DNA of 64,000 nt from Zygnema cylindricum (Eukaryota; Streptophyta; Zygnematophyceae; Zygnematales; Zygnemataceae), in the NCBI GenBank assembly GCA_037447655.1, contig JBBHKE010001095.1:240656-304655 (forward strand). The letters run 5' to 3'. Made by a program: the position numbers and the translations under genes. The notes beneath the pieces were generated by a model, which was not told the origin of the DNA, searched no databases, and saw only the letters and a program-made list of their open reading frames with translations. Shown piece after piece: positions 34,106 to 44,019 of the stretch (the stretch's first letter is position 1; each line of letters begins with the position of its first letter).

Positions 34106-34378
34106 ATAGTTTTGAGCGACTCATTTCCGAACCTGGACGTTCGAGAGGACCACCAAAATATTATCGCGACAATATTGGAGCGTAATTTCCGAACCTTATT
34201 AATTGGATGTCCGGATTTTGACAGCGTACTAATTGAAGCATTAATTCTGGATGTAGTCGTGCGAGTGTCGTCCACGGGGTATGTCGGCGGCGGCACACTA
34301 AACGTGATTCAATTTTTGACGAATCAAAGTTGTGCAGGTGTACTTTTTTTATTTTGGTCCTGCTCACTATCGTGGCTC
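34106..34378 (+). other. exon-like segment in the 3' region of Copia A
   Basis: An open frame reads SDSFPNLDVREDHQNIIATI, then RNFRTLLIGCPDFDSVLIEA and GGTLNVIQFLTNQSCA, up to a possible donor (GCAG/GTGTAC at 34337). Downstream, beyond the Harbinger-like insertion, an acceptor at 36000-36005 (TTTTCAAACAG) opens onto a frame that joins in phase (feature at 36006). This looks like a host gene piece carried by Copia A between RNase H and the 3' LTR. The protein is not recognised. Confidence 0.4.
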
Positions 34379-35977
34379 TTAGGGTGCGTCTCTATGTACT
34401 TCAAACTTAGAGATTTTTTTTTGTTTTTTAGCGCAGATTCGGCGGACCCGGATTTTCGGTGTCCCTATATGTACCAAACGAAATTGTCACTTAGGGCGTG
34501 ACGATTGTATACATCGACAAAGCCCGTGACGGCTGTCAACGTCTACAATCTATGATGACGCACGTTATTTTTCGTAACTGCTTGTGACGTCGCGTGACTT
34601 TTCGTGACATTGTAGACCTACCGCCCTCCAGCCTGTGCCGTTTCACGGTTGAAGAAGATGCGTTTTGACTTTGCGTCTATTGTCGGCTCGACGTGAAATG
34701 GCATCGGAACCTTGAGACCCCTGCAAAAAAAAATCCCGTACCGGATGGAAACGGACAAAACAAAACAAACTGTGTACTTCTCTTTGTCGTATTAAACAAA
34801 AACGGACAAAACATAGCGAATCGTGTACACTTCCACGTCGATTGAAATCGTTTGAATTTTTTGAACAAAACATTACACGTGCGAATACGTGTTCCTATTT
34901 GTTTATAGAAAAGCCCTAATTTTAAAACACATCGGCCCTGTATTTTAAAGATAAGGTTGAAGATGACGTTTTTTGTCGCCGAAGTGGGTCGAAGAACACA
35001 AGACGACAACATGTAGTACATTTTATATTCGATGATGACGCAAAATGTACTTCTTTTTTTTTCAATTTTATTGTACGGTTGAATTACGCGGTACGGCTCT
35101 AAGTTTTACAGGAAAACGACAGAAAAATACCCTTACTTAAGGGTATTTTCGCATGTAACCGAAACATAGTCTTGCTACTTTGTTTTTTACCGAAGATTCT
35201 CCGTACAGATTTCAAAGCATTCGGATGTAAACGCAAATAACTTGTCACTTAAAAAAGTGATTTACGTAGACGTGTACGAAGAATTGTGACAGACGAAGTG
35301 GTACATAAAATGAGGCGAAACTTCCACTCGCCTTCAATATGAGGCGTTTCTCCGCACGCTGTACAATTTTGGTGACTTCGTAATGTCCGTACGCCACATT
35401 GTCGACGTGTCGAAACCCTAAATTACCTTTCGCTGTCGCACAGAATTTGCGGTTTCGTTTTTCGTCTTCCCTCCTGCCGACAGGTGGCCAATATTTTTCA
35501 TACGCCGTGTGTGTGAAGACACGTGTTTATGAGAGAGACGGCCCCTGTACGGAAATCAGCCACGCAAAACATTACGCACAGGCTGTAAACGTGCAGTGTG
35601 TTTTTTTTTTGGTATTCGCGCACAAAAATTGTAAAAATACTTCAGACACGTGCGACAGTGTCTGCCTATTCGCTCACCTTACTGGACTTTATTTCAAATC
35701 ACCTCGCGAGGTGATTTGATGTAAAGTTCGAACATGTGTTGAAAGGACGCGAAAGTGGCTCGAAATACGCTAAACGACAAATTATATCGCGCTAGACCAC
35801 AAACTACTGTACGTATAAAGTTTCAGGGTAACGCAACTTGTACGGTGGTAATTTCTATTTTTTGGTACGGCTGCGGATTTTCTCGTTTTTTTCTAAGTTA
35901 TGGACGAAAACGACAGAAAATAACTGTAACTTTAGCACATGCGAAAATACCCTTAAGCACACAGAGACGCACCCTTA
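34379..35977 (+). mobile_element. Harbinger-like DNA element H1 (34382-35974), TSD TTA
   Basis: Terminal inverted repeats of about 20 bp (GGGTGCGTCTCTATGTACTT left; complement of GGGTGCGTCTCTGTGTGCTT right) are flanked by TTA at 34379-34381 and 35975-35977. The 3-bp TWA target is the PIF/Harbinger hallmark. 1593 bp, no transposase found. Relatives H2 (45124-45867) and H3 (46337-47113) share the first 750 bp or so; H1 has an extra 830 bp at its right side. A 26-bp perfect palindrome lies at 35694-35719. Confidence 0.75.
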
Positions 35978-36005
35978 CTGATCGCCCCGTCTGTTTTTCA
36001 AACAG

Positions 36006-36119
36006 TCCTGTACGGACCAAATTTGTGGGATAACGACAAAACTCAACTTTATGGAAGTGACGTCGAAGTACAAAATTTCATGACACGTACGGCGACGAAT
36101 CTATCACGCGCCTTTGGGA
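36006..36119 (+). other. second exon-like segment in the 3' region of Copia A
   Basis: After an AAACAG acceptor, the reading phase left by the segment ending at 34336 gives VLYGPNLWDNDKTQLYGSD, then FMTRTATNLSRAFG, before a GT and a T-run near 36120. The phase match across H1 is the main argument that both pieces come from one spliced gene. No family is recognised. Confidence 0.35.
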
Positions 36120-36204
36120 GTTTTTTTTTTGTTCGCTTTGCAGCATTTAGAGGAAGCTTCGCGGTCAACTACGGTCTCGGTCAAAGCTACAAAAAAACGC
36201 CACA

Positions 36205-36218
36205 AAATCGAGTGGGGG
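36205..36218 (+). promoter_or_regulatory. polypurine tract of Copia A
   Basis: AAAATCGAGTGGGGG precedes the 3' LTR TGTTG start at 36219. Comparable G-rich tracts precede the LTRs of C, D and E. It would prime plus-strand cDNA synthesis. Confidence 0.6.
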
Positions 36219-36771
36219 TGTTGTTTTTCGTGCCACTCTGGGCAATAATTCTGATTCAGTACTATACCGATTTCGGCTTCACGTGAAATCGAATCGTACC
36301 CACTTTGATCTGCGATATTTTAGGGTACACTATTTTGGGTGGGTTTGTGTGTCAGCGCCTCTGTGCATTATTGTAGGCGTATTATTGTAGGCTGTCAGGT
36401 TAGACACATGGCATTCATTCATTGGACTGTCACTTAGATTCTTTGCTTGCTCTTAGGCTTAAGTAGTTCGTTTTTGCAAACATAGAGTTATCATTCACAG
36501 AGGCAAGGAAAGCGACAAGGCTTTATTGATAGGGACAAATTGTCCAGAGTTACATCTTTTGTTTTTACTTCTATTTTATAATGGATTCCTAACAGCCTTT
36601 CCTATCTTGTTTTACATGTGAATGCCTATCACTCTCTCTCTCTCCTATTTTGTCTAATTCTCTACACTTCGTGACGAATCCGAGTCTGGACTTGAGTTTC
36701 CTCTGCTGGATTGTACCACCGTGGTCCCAAGTTTTTTCTTGGTTACCCGAAATGGCAGACTCCGGTTTTCA
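36219..36771 (+). repeat. 3' LTR of Copia A
   Basis: 553 bp, TGTTGTTTTTCG to GGTTTTCA, aligned with 7285-7867. It ends with the ATGGCAGACTCCGG start codon copy 20 nt from the terminus (36752). Right TSD ATTCG at 36772-36776. Confidence 0.85.
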
Positions 36772-36776
36772 ATTCG

Positions 36777-37050
36777 CACTATGCTAATTTTCATCGTTCC
36801 TGCATATAATATGTGCACACAAAATTGCCCTTAGAACCACGTCCGTACCGCATCACATCACGCCAATGTTGGCCCGGGTTCGGATCCCAAAGCGTGCAAA
36901 TGTTTTCTATCCGTACTCCTTGGTACGGTACGGTACGGTACGGTGCTTCCGTTTTCTTTTACCGCCCATACTTCGAAAGCATTCCCGGCCGTTGATTGGC
37001 ACTATTTGAATCAAGTAATAAATATTGTAAAGTCAATCATTATACCATCG
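36777..37050. other. flank with GTACG repeats and a tRNA 3'-half-like scrap
   Basis: GGTACGGTACGGTACGG is tandemly repeated at about 36922-36943. GGGTTCGGATCCCAAAGCGTGC (36879-36901, first 20 shown in part) resembles the 3' half of the tRNA-like gene at 37051, hinting at a small dispersed family. Confidence 0.4.
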
Positions 37051-37292
37051 GCGCGCTTGGTGCAGTGGTAGCACAGCATCTTGACGGCGACATAAACCGC
37101 TGGACACTGCGCTTGAATGCCGGGACCTGCGGTAATGCAGACGCGGGGAGTGTCTGTCAGAACGGAGATTGTCTGCCAGAACGGAGATCCTAACGCATCT
37201 CAAGATCCCGACGGCTCCCTGCGCCCGTCAGCCGGTTACGGTTGGGGCGGGGCTGGATGATGAAGACCTGGGTTCGAATCCCAGAGCGCGCA
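37051..37292 (+). tRNA. tRNA-like gene with a long intervening sequence
   Basis: The 5' part starts GCGCGCT (acceptor), has a perfect D-stem GTGC/GCAC and an A box (TGGTGCAGTGG). The 3' part has a perfect T-arm CTGGG-TTCGAAT-CCCAG with B box GGTTCGAATCC. It closes with AGCGCGC, fully complementary to the 5' acceptor, plus a discriminator A. A TTTTT terminator follows at 37294. The halves are separated in the anticodon loop by about 170 nt. If GCATC/GATG is the anticodon stem, the anticodon would be GAC (Val), which is unusual in eukaryotes. The insert carries an imperfect direct repeat (TGTCTGTCAGAACGGAGAT). It could be a split tRNA gene with an oversized intron or a tRNA-derived SINE head. 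Confidence 0.45.
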
Positions 37293-40113
37293 CTTTTTAA
37301 CATTTCATTTTCGATCTTTTTTCCGACCCTTTCTTTTTTCATGTAAAAGAAAAGAATGTTGACGTCAATGTTGTGTCGTACAGATTCGGTCTCTCGCTAT
37401 GAATTTCAAGAAAACGTATTTCATTCTCTTTGCCAATGAAATCATCCGATTCGAAAATTTTAAATGTTTCCTTTTTTAGCCCGTAGTTCCGATTGGAGGT
37501 CTCCAGTCGAAAACTGCACAAGTGTGCAGCTTTGTCAGGCGCAATTTTTTTTTATTTATTTTTTATTTATTTATTTTCGAAATAATTGAAAGATACAACG
37601 GTTTCCTTTTTAAAATTGAAAATTCTGTTTTATTTTGCTTTTCGTATTTAGCGCAACTAGGGCATTGAAACAACAAATTGAAAATATCAGTAGTTTTAGG
37701 CTAAATTTTAAAGATGGTCCATCTTTGCTTTGTGCAATAAGAAGAGCAATCGAGGAACTTAAAATTGTTTCCATAGTCACGAATTTTTTGCACGATTTTT
37801 TTTTTCCATATATTGATATGTGCTACATTTTTTTAGAACAACAAAACGGAAACATCCAACAACATACCATATAACAAACCATCATCGAATAAGAGAAAAA
37901 AAAGGGAGGGAAAAGTGTGAGGGAGGGGGAGAAGGAGAGGAGAGGGAAAAAGGGGGAGTAGAGATATTGTATGTAACACTTGAGAGGACAAGAGAACGGG
38001 CAAAAATGTTTTTTTTTCCTCTCAAACGAGCCTCCTATGCTAGCTTTTACAACAGTATTTTAGTGCTTCGTATCAATAAAACTGGCCTGATTGCATCAAA
38101 CAGAACCCATTTCCCCACTTGGAAAACTATTTACAATATTCACATCACGAGCATATACATTGTTTTTTGTAACTTGAGCGACTATCCCTGCAACAAAAAA
38201 AAAGAAACAATAAAAAACCAACGTAAAAAGGTTTGAATATAAACCTACATATTTTAAACGTTTCCAATTCCCATACTTCGAAAGAATTTTTCTCCATGTT
38301 CAAACCTTTTCAGAGAAATTAGGATAGTATTAAATTCAAAAATGATCTCTACATCGAGAAAAGATGGCAAATATTGGAAATTATCCTCCCAAGAAATCCA
38401 CAAAAATATTAAATTCATTTCTTACTAAATTTCTCTAATAATGAAAGGCAATTTCAACAATAAAAAGTTATGAAAGAAAAGGAATGAAAAAACAAGTCAA
38501 CACAACACATTAATTGTTGACAACTCATTTGCTTTTATTTTCATTTTTTTTCCTTTAGAAACAGTTTTATTTTCACATATTTACCACGACCAAATTGGCA
38601 TCTTAAAGTCGCCAAATCCAGCACAACATATTATGCACAGCATTGTGTGTCACCTCTACCTTTCCATTTTGTAGAATTGTACCCAAAATGAAACGTTTTC
38701 TTCATTTTCCTTTCGGAACATTCCCGTGTTAGTTTTACATGGTCATATAAGCCAGTGCGCACCCAACTTATAAACACATGAGATCTAAAAACAGCGAAAC
38801 TTAGCCTGTACGAACCACTAGGTAGATAGCAATGGGAGAGGCATGGAAACAAATCAATAGATTAGACAGGTTTAGGCAGCTTGAGAAATTTAGATATAGT
38901 CAAGGGGCCACAAGGCGTAAGCCGAAGTGAGCCCCGATTAGAATACAAATGTTCCTATGGACTATCTTTTAATAAAGCTGCATTCTCCTTCTCTCTGTCG
39001 CTCTCTCTTGCTTCTTTCTCTCTTCGCTCTCGTCTCCTGTTTCTCAGTTTTTTCTGCACGACAAAAGGAGAGGGATAAAGGTGGGTGGGGAGGGGGCGGC
39101 GGTGGGGAGGGGAGAGAGAGAGGGAGGAGAGGAAATGGAAAATGTATTACGAGTGAAAGTGGCGGAAGATTGGAAGTGTAAGAAGGATGTACAAGAGAAG
39201 GTAAGACTGGAAAAAAAAAGACAGATTTAATTTTTTTATAAATAAACATTGAAAACCAAAAGAAAACAAATTGACATCAGAAAAAATATTTCTTTCCAAA
39301 AAATAAACAACCAAAATTGATATAACATGTGACATTGATGACACAAAAGTAGGAACTAAAGCAATAAAACCTTGTATAGTCTCCTTCTAACTCCAAACAA
39401 TTCATATGTTTTTGACAGTGTTTACCTTTCGATGGTTTTTTTGTTATTTTTCCAAGGCTAAGACCTTTCTTCCTGGGTACGGATTCTCCTACCTACAAAA
39501 TTGGCGCAGGTATTGAAAATATATGCGAAAAGTAAAACCAGGCCATGTTTTTTGCGTCCGTGCGCTGAACTGCGCAGGTCTGAGATCGGACGGCTCCAGG
39601 TGGTTGGAAACTTCCAAGGTTTCGCAAGCCGTAGGATTTCAGACTTGACTTTCACAGTATTATTGATCGGACGGCTCGTTGATTTCCCATGTCTATTGAG
39701 AATTTATGAAGAGTAATAAACATAGATGTCTCATTCGTACGGATTTTGACATTTTTACGAAATTTCGTTTTTTTTTTTTGATTTTGAATCTTTCGTTAAA
39801 TGCGTATACTTTTCGTACGGTTTAAACGTACGGATGAACCGTACATTTTTAATGTACGGAAATTTAAAAAAAAGATACTATTCATTTGCGCGCGCGAAGT
39901 TTGAAAGAAATTTGTACGTTACGGTTATTATGTACAGAAATTTCGCGCGCAGTTTGAAAAAAATTTGTACGTCACAGTTATAATGTACGAAAATTTTTCA
40001 GTGTTTTGAAAAAAAATTGTCCAGTTCATCTAAGCTGACATTGAATCCGCCATTGAAAGCTTCATTGAAGCCGTACTTCAAGCAAGCTTCCACGTACTTC
40101 TTCAGAAGCAGCC
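37293..40113. other. low-coding region before the hAT gene
   Basis: AT-rich with GA microsatellite tracts at 37896-37975 and 39062-39135 and polypyrimidine at 38985-39060. 39540-39860 is a diverged repeat also present at about 42950-43270 and, partly, 46010-46200. A tandem pair of about 55 bp (CGCGCG..AGTTTGAAA) at 39888-40000 may be the hAT element's left subterminal region. No gene is seen. Confidence 0.4.
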
Positions 40114-42069
40114 ATGCCTAGGCCTCGAGGATCAGAGTGGGACCATGTTAAGGCTCCGAAGGGTGGCCAGCTTGGGGACAACAAATTGTGCATTTGCATT
40201 TACTGTAACTTCAAGTATAATGGACAAGCCACTCGGATTAGAAACCACCTTCTTGGAAATGTGAAGAGTGGAGGCATTAGGACCTGCAATTTATGTCCAA
40301 ATGAGGTAAAGGCAGAGCTACGTGCTGTGGAAACAAACAAGGCTTCTCAAGGTTCTAAAAAACGTATTATATCCGTTTTAGATCAACTTACTGGAAGTAG
40401 AAGTCTTACAGGGTCTTTAGATAAGGTACAAGGAGTACAAATGAAAATAAGAAGTTGTTTTAATAATTATAATCAAAAGGAGGTAGATGCAACATGGGCT
40501 AAAGCTTTTTTTGCCAATGGCTTGCCATTCACTCTATTGGATGACCCCTATTTCAAGGCAGCAGTGAAGCAAACTGGGGAGATAGGGGAGTCTTATAAGT
40601 TACCGCACCGAAATGCCATGAGAACGAGACTTTTGGCTGAGACCAAGGCAACGATCACTAATGATTTGGAGAGTTACATGGAGACATTGAAAGTCACCGG
40701 AGCATCTATCACATCAGACGGTTGGACAGCTATTGACCAAACACCTCTTCTTAACATTTTAGCTGTCACCCCAAAAGGTGACATGTTTCTCATGGCCGAA
40801 GATACTAGTAGGCACTACAAGGATGCCGAATACGTTTGTGGAGTGTTGGAGAAGGGAGTACTTGCGGTGGGAGTGGAGCACGTAGTGCAAATTGTTACAG
40901 ATTCTGCTCCTGTGAACAAGGCAGCTGCCTTGTTGCTCATGAGGAAGTACCCAACCCTCACGTGGACGCCATGCTCTGCCCACATCTTAGACTTGATGTT
41001 GGAGGATTGGGGGAAGCTTGCTTTTATTTCAACACCTGTCCGAGAGGTAAAGGAGGTGTTGAAATTTGTCACAAACCATAACATGAGTGCAGCCATCTTC
41101 AATAACATCTCTACACTTTGGCTTTTGAAACCTGGAGAGACCCGGTTTGCTACAAATTTTATCATGCTCCAGAGGTTTTTAGAGGTTAAGGACAGCCTCG
41201 AGCGCTTAATGTTTGATGATGGCTATAAGCAGTGGATTGGCAAGGCTGCTTACAAGTCCGAGGGGGCCAAAATCAAAGGCCACATTTTGAGCTCAGAGTT
41301 TTGGATGAGAGTGGGGGAGGCTGTGACAGTTTCAGAGCCTGTGGTACGACTGATGCGGGAGTGTGACAAAGGGGCACCAAATGTGGGGAAGGTTTATCAT
41401 GGGTTCTACATGATCGGTCAATTCTTGCATAATATATCCAACAATGGAAGAGTGGGAAATTACGAAGGAATGCAGATCTTGGAGGAGTTGAAGAAATCTT
41501 GGTTGGCCAGATGGGAGATGGCATATAGCCCCATGTATGCAGCCGGCTTCGTACTCGATCCCGAGTACCAAAGTGTTGCCTATGGGCAACATTCAAATTT
41601 GAAAGTCATGGAAGGATTCCAGAAAATGCTTGAGAGGATGTTACCAAATGTGGATGATCAAGCTGAAGCATACATTGAGCTGACTAAGTATAGGGGCTCT
41701 GAGGGAATTTTTGGGAGGGAGGTAACAAAAACTTGTGCGAAGAAGATGCCAGGGTGGAAGTGGTGGCAACAGTTTGGGGCTGTCACCCCTATTTTACAGA
41801 AGGTGGCAATTAGGGTCCTTGCTCAATGCTCGGTTGCTAGCTCATGCGAGAGGAATTGGTCAACTTATGACCATATTCACTCTAAAAAAAGGAACAGGCT
41901 GACAGCTAAAAGGGCCAATGACTTAGTGTGGGTCTTTAGTAATCTGAGATTAGCATATCAAACTAGGGATGTTAGCTATGAGGAGTCTATGATAGCATGG
42001 GAGGAAGAGGAAGGGGAGATAGTGGAAGAGGATGATGACGAAGACATGGATGAACAAGATCTAGAGTGA
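40114..42069 (+). CDS. hAT-family transposase, intact
   Basis: An uninterrupted 651-codon gene without introns. Residues 9-61 form a BED-type zinc finger (W9; C28-IY-C31; H45; C58/C61) for DNA binding. Residues about 190-330 match the DUF659 part of the hAT catalytic core with TSDGWTA (Asp202) and QIVTDSAPVNKAA (Asp263). Residues about 560-630 are the hAT C-terminal dimerisation region, with SSCERNWSTYDHIHSKKRNR containing the conserved Glu579. The protein ends in a run of Asp and Glu. It would cut and re-insert its own and related elements in the nucleus. hAT targets are 8 bp, and two 8-bp-TSD elements lie just downstream. I could not define the termini of the full element. Confidence 0.9.
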   Translation: MPRPRGSEWDHVKAPKGGQLGDNKLCICIYCNFKYNGQATRIRNHLLGNVKSGGIRTCNLCPNEVKAELRAVETNKASQGSKKRIISVLDQLTGSRSLTGSLDKVQGVQMKIRSCFNNYNQKEVDATWAKAFFANGLPFTLLDDPYFKAAVKQTGEIGESYKLPHRNAMRTRLLAETKATITNDLESYMETLKVTGASITSDGWTAIDQTPLLNILAVTPKGDMFLMAEDTSRHYKDAEYVCGVLEKGVLAVGVEHVVQIVTDSAPVNKAAALLLMRKYPTLTWTPCSAHILDLMLEDWGKLAFISTPVREVKEVLKFVTNHNMSAAIFNNISTLWLLKPGETRFATNFIMLQRFLEVKDSLERLMFDDGYKQWIGKAAYKSEGAKIKGHILSSEFWMRVGEAVTVSEPVVRLMRECDKGAPNVGKVYHGFYMIGQFLHNISNNGRVGNYEGMQILEELKKSWLARWEMAYSPMYAAGFVLDPEYQSVAYGQHSNLKVMEGFQKMLERMLPNVDDQAEAYIELTKYRGSEGIFGREVTKTCAKKMPGWKWWQQFGAVTPILQKVAIRVLAQCSVASSCERNWSTYDHIHSKKRNRLTAKRANDLVWVFSNLRLAYQTRDVSYEESMIAWEEEEGEIVEEDDDEDMDEQDLE

Positions 42070-42408
42070 TAGAGGAAATAACCCTATTCGAGGTTGTCAA
42101 TTAGTTACTTTCTAGGAGTAAACTAAGTTATTTCCCTCCCATGATTACAAAAATGGCTTTTTTTTTCTTCAATCGTGGATGTGTCATTATTTGATGTTCA
42201 TATACAAAAATGGATTTTTTTTTTCAATTATGATTTTGTCATTATTAAATGTTGACATATAGAAATGGATTTTTTCTTTTCAATTGTGATTTTGACATTA
42301 TTCAATTTTGACATTCAAAAGTGGTTATTTTTTCTTCAATTATAAATTTTTGAATGTTAACATGTTGCAATAGGGGCAAAAGACGCCGGTGCTGACAGGG
42401 CTTTCGCT
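42070..42408. other. 3' flank of the hAT gene
   Basis: AT-rich with four diverged copies of an ATGGATTTTTTT..CAATTGTGATTTTGTCATTATT motif (quoted in pieces) at about 42150-42350, probably 3' UTR and internal element sequence. No ORF of interest. Confidence 0.4.
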
Positions 42409-42720
42409 GCCTCGGCGCTGGCGACGAGTTCAGCGCCGAGGCAACAGACAGTCTCATCGCTGGTTGCCGGTTCAGAGTCCAGCGACAGTCTGATCGCTGG
42501 CGACGAGACAGTTTGATCGCTAGCGACGAGACAGTCTGATCGCTAGCGACGAGACAGTCTGATCGCTAGCGATGAGACAGTCTGATCGCTGGCGACGAGA
42601 CAGTTTGATCGCTAGCGACGAGACAATCTGATCGCTAGCGACGAGACAGTGTGATCGCTAGCGATGAGACAGTCTGATCGCTGGTTGCCGGTTCAGAGTC
42701 CAGCGAAGAGACAATGTCGT
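42409..42720 (+). repeat. 23-bp tandem repeats, probable hAT subterminal array
   Basis: Eight copies of a 23-bp unit (GATCGCTAGCGACGAGACAG + TCT) occupy 42492-42675. Each holds the palindrome ATCGCTAGCGAT or a one-base variant. The array is flanked by GGTTGCCGGTTCAGAGTCCA on both sides and preceded by a 13-bp inverted repeat (TGCCTCGGCGCTG, 42408-42420 and 42431-42443). hAT transposases bind short repeats near element ends, and this array lies 420 bp past the transposase stop. That role is inference. Confidence 0.7.
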
Positions 42721-43280
42721 CGCTGGTTTTCGTTTAGAACTCTGAAATTTTGATTTTGTCATCGTGTTTTTAGTCATTTATTAAATTTTTTAATATTTTT
42801 TGATTTTTATTTTTTTGTATAAAGTCAACGAAAGTCAACGCATTTTAAAAATATTTGATTTTGTTTCATGCGCATATTAGTTATTTTTTTGGCGTTTCAT
42901 GCGTGCGTTTTATGCGCATGAGACATCTATGGTAATAAACCGGCCACGATTGCTGGCTTACATGCGCAGGTTGTACATCGGACGGCTCAGATGGCTGGAA
43001 GTTTCCAAGGCCTGGCAAGCCGTAAGATTTCAACCTCGAGTTCTTTGGTATGCGCTCTGCGATGCGCAATTTATTGATCGGACGGTTTCGATTTTTCACG
43101 TCGTTTGAGAATTTACGCAGAGAGTAGTGACTTTGTCCATAGATATCTCATTCGTACGGGTTTTAACATCTTTGCGAAATTTCGTTATGTTTTATAGATC
43201 TTTAACCTTTTATAAAATGCGTATACTTTCTGGACGGATTAATTGTACGGATGTATCGTACGTGAATTTTCAAGTAAAGG
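42721..43280. repeat. diverged copy of the hAT-flanking repeat
   Basis: 42950-43270 aligns in the same direction with 39540-39860. Shared blocks include GCGCAGGT, ATCGGACGGCTC, CAAGCCGTA, TTATTGATCGGACGG and CATTCGTACGG, in the same order. A third partial copy is at 46010-46200. The nature of the family is unknown. Confidence 0.55.
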
Positions 43281-44019
43281 GTTGAAAGCATAGTTGTTCA
43301 CGGCGATTAGTGCGAACGTACCGTACGTGACGAATTATACGTAACAAACGCATTGAACCTTTTGATCAAATCGCAAAAAATCGTTAATGAATTTTCTTCC
43401 GTACTATTCCGTACATAAAAAAACAAAAAACTATTACATATAACGCAGTTTGCAAGTTTTTCCCGTTAAATGAGCGGTAAGAAAATAAACTTGTTAAAGC
43501 TTTATCACAATCTTTCCTGTGAACGGAATTAATTTACCAAATGGTAGTCCATTAGCTCATCTTAAGGAGTGTTTTTCAGTGCGCGTGCGTGGGTTCGAAT
43601 GCTGCCAAGATAACATTTTTAGCAATTTCGTCTCTGTTCCATGGCGTCTTCTTTCAAAAAAAATTGAAGAAGACGCCCGTACAAATTTCAAACTGAACGC
43701 GCGAAATTATTGTGACGTTCAACGTCTCTTTTCGAAAATGTCCGTACATTTTTGATTATATAACGTACAACTTCCGTGGTATTTCTGTTCAGTTCACTGA
43801 ACAGAAAGTACCAATAAGTGCAACGCATATTTCCCGTTTTATTCCGTACATATCTGTAAAAAAATGCACAGTTACAGTAATTAGTTTACAGGTTTCCGTA
43901 AAATTTCAGTTTCAGTTTATAGTACACGTTTTTTTACGATTTTTTCAAAAGTCACGAATTATACGTTTCAATCGCAAAAAAGGAAAAAATCGCGCGATTT
44001 GAACAACTATGGTTGAAAG
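43281..44019 (+). mobile_element. hAT-type non-autonomous element 1 (43289-44011), TSD GTTGAAAG
   Basis: Begins CATAGTTGTTCA (43289) and ends TGAACAACTATG (44011), a 12-bp inverted repeat. It is flanked by the 8-mer GTTGAAAG at 43281-43288 and 44012-44019. 723 bp with no transposase. The 8-bp duplication and CA..TG ends fit hAT. Its right TSD copy is also the left TSD copy of the next element. Confidence 0.8.

Larger units (their letters stand above)
7280..36776 (+). mobile_element. Copia element A, whole insertion including nested elements
   Basis: The left LTR (7285-7867) and right LTR (36219-36771) belong to the same family. They are flanked on the outside by the same 5-mer ATTCG (7280-7284 and 36772-36776), so everything between entered this locus as, or inside, one element. 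Element A's own sequence is 7285-11425 (gag, protease, integrase, RT), 33866-34381 (C-terminal RNase H and 3' region) and 35978-36771 (3' region, polypurine tract, LTR). Roughly 750 bp of late RT/RNase H is missing where the nested complex sits. Many stops and frameshifts show it is an old, dead copy. Confidence 0.8.

Noticed and set aside
42492-42675. CRISPR-like repeat array
   Set aside because: Units are directly tandem with no spacers, in a eukaryotic transposon context.
43540-43605. tRNA gene inside hAT-type element 1 (GGTTCGAATGC with an A-box-like TAGCTCATCTTAAGG)
   Set aside because: The T-stem does not pair and the acceptor needs several wobble pairs; at best a decayed tRNA-like sequence.
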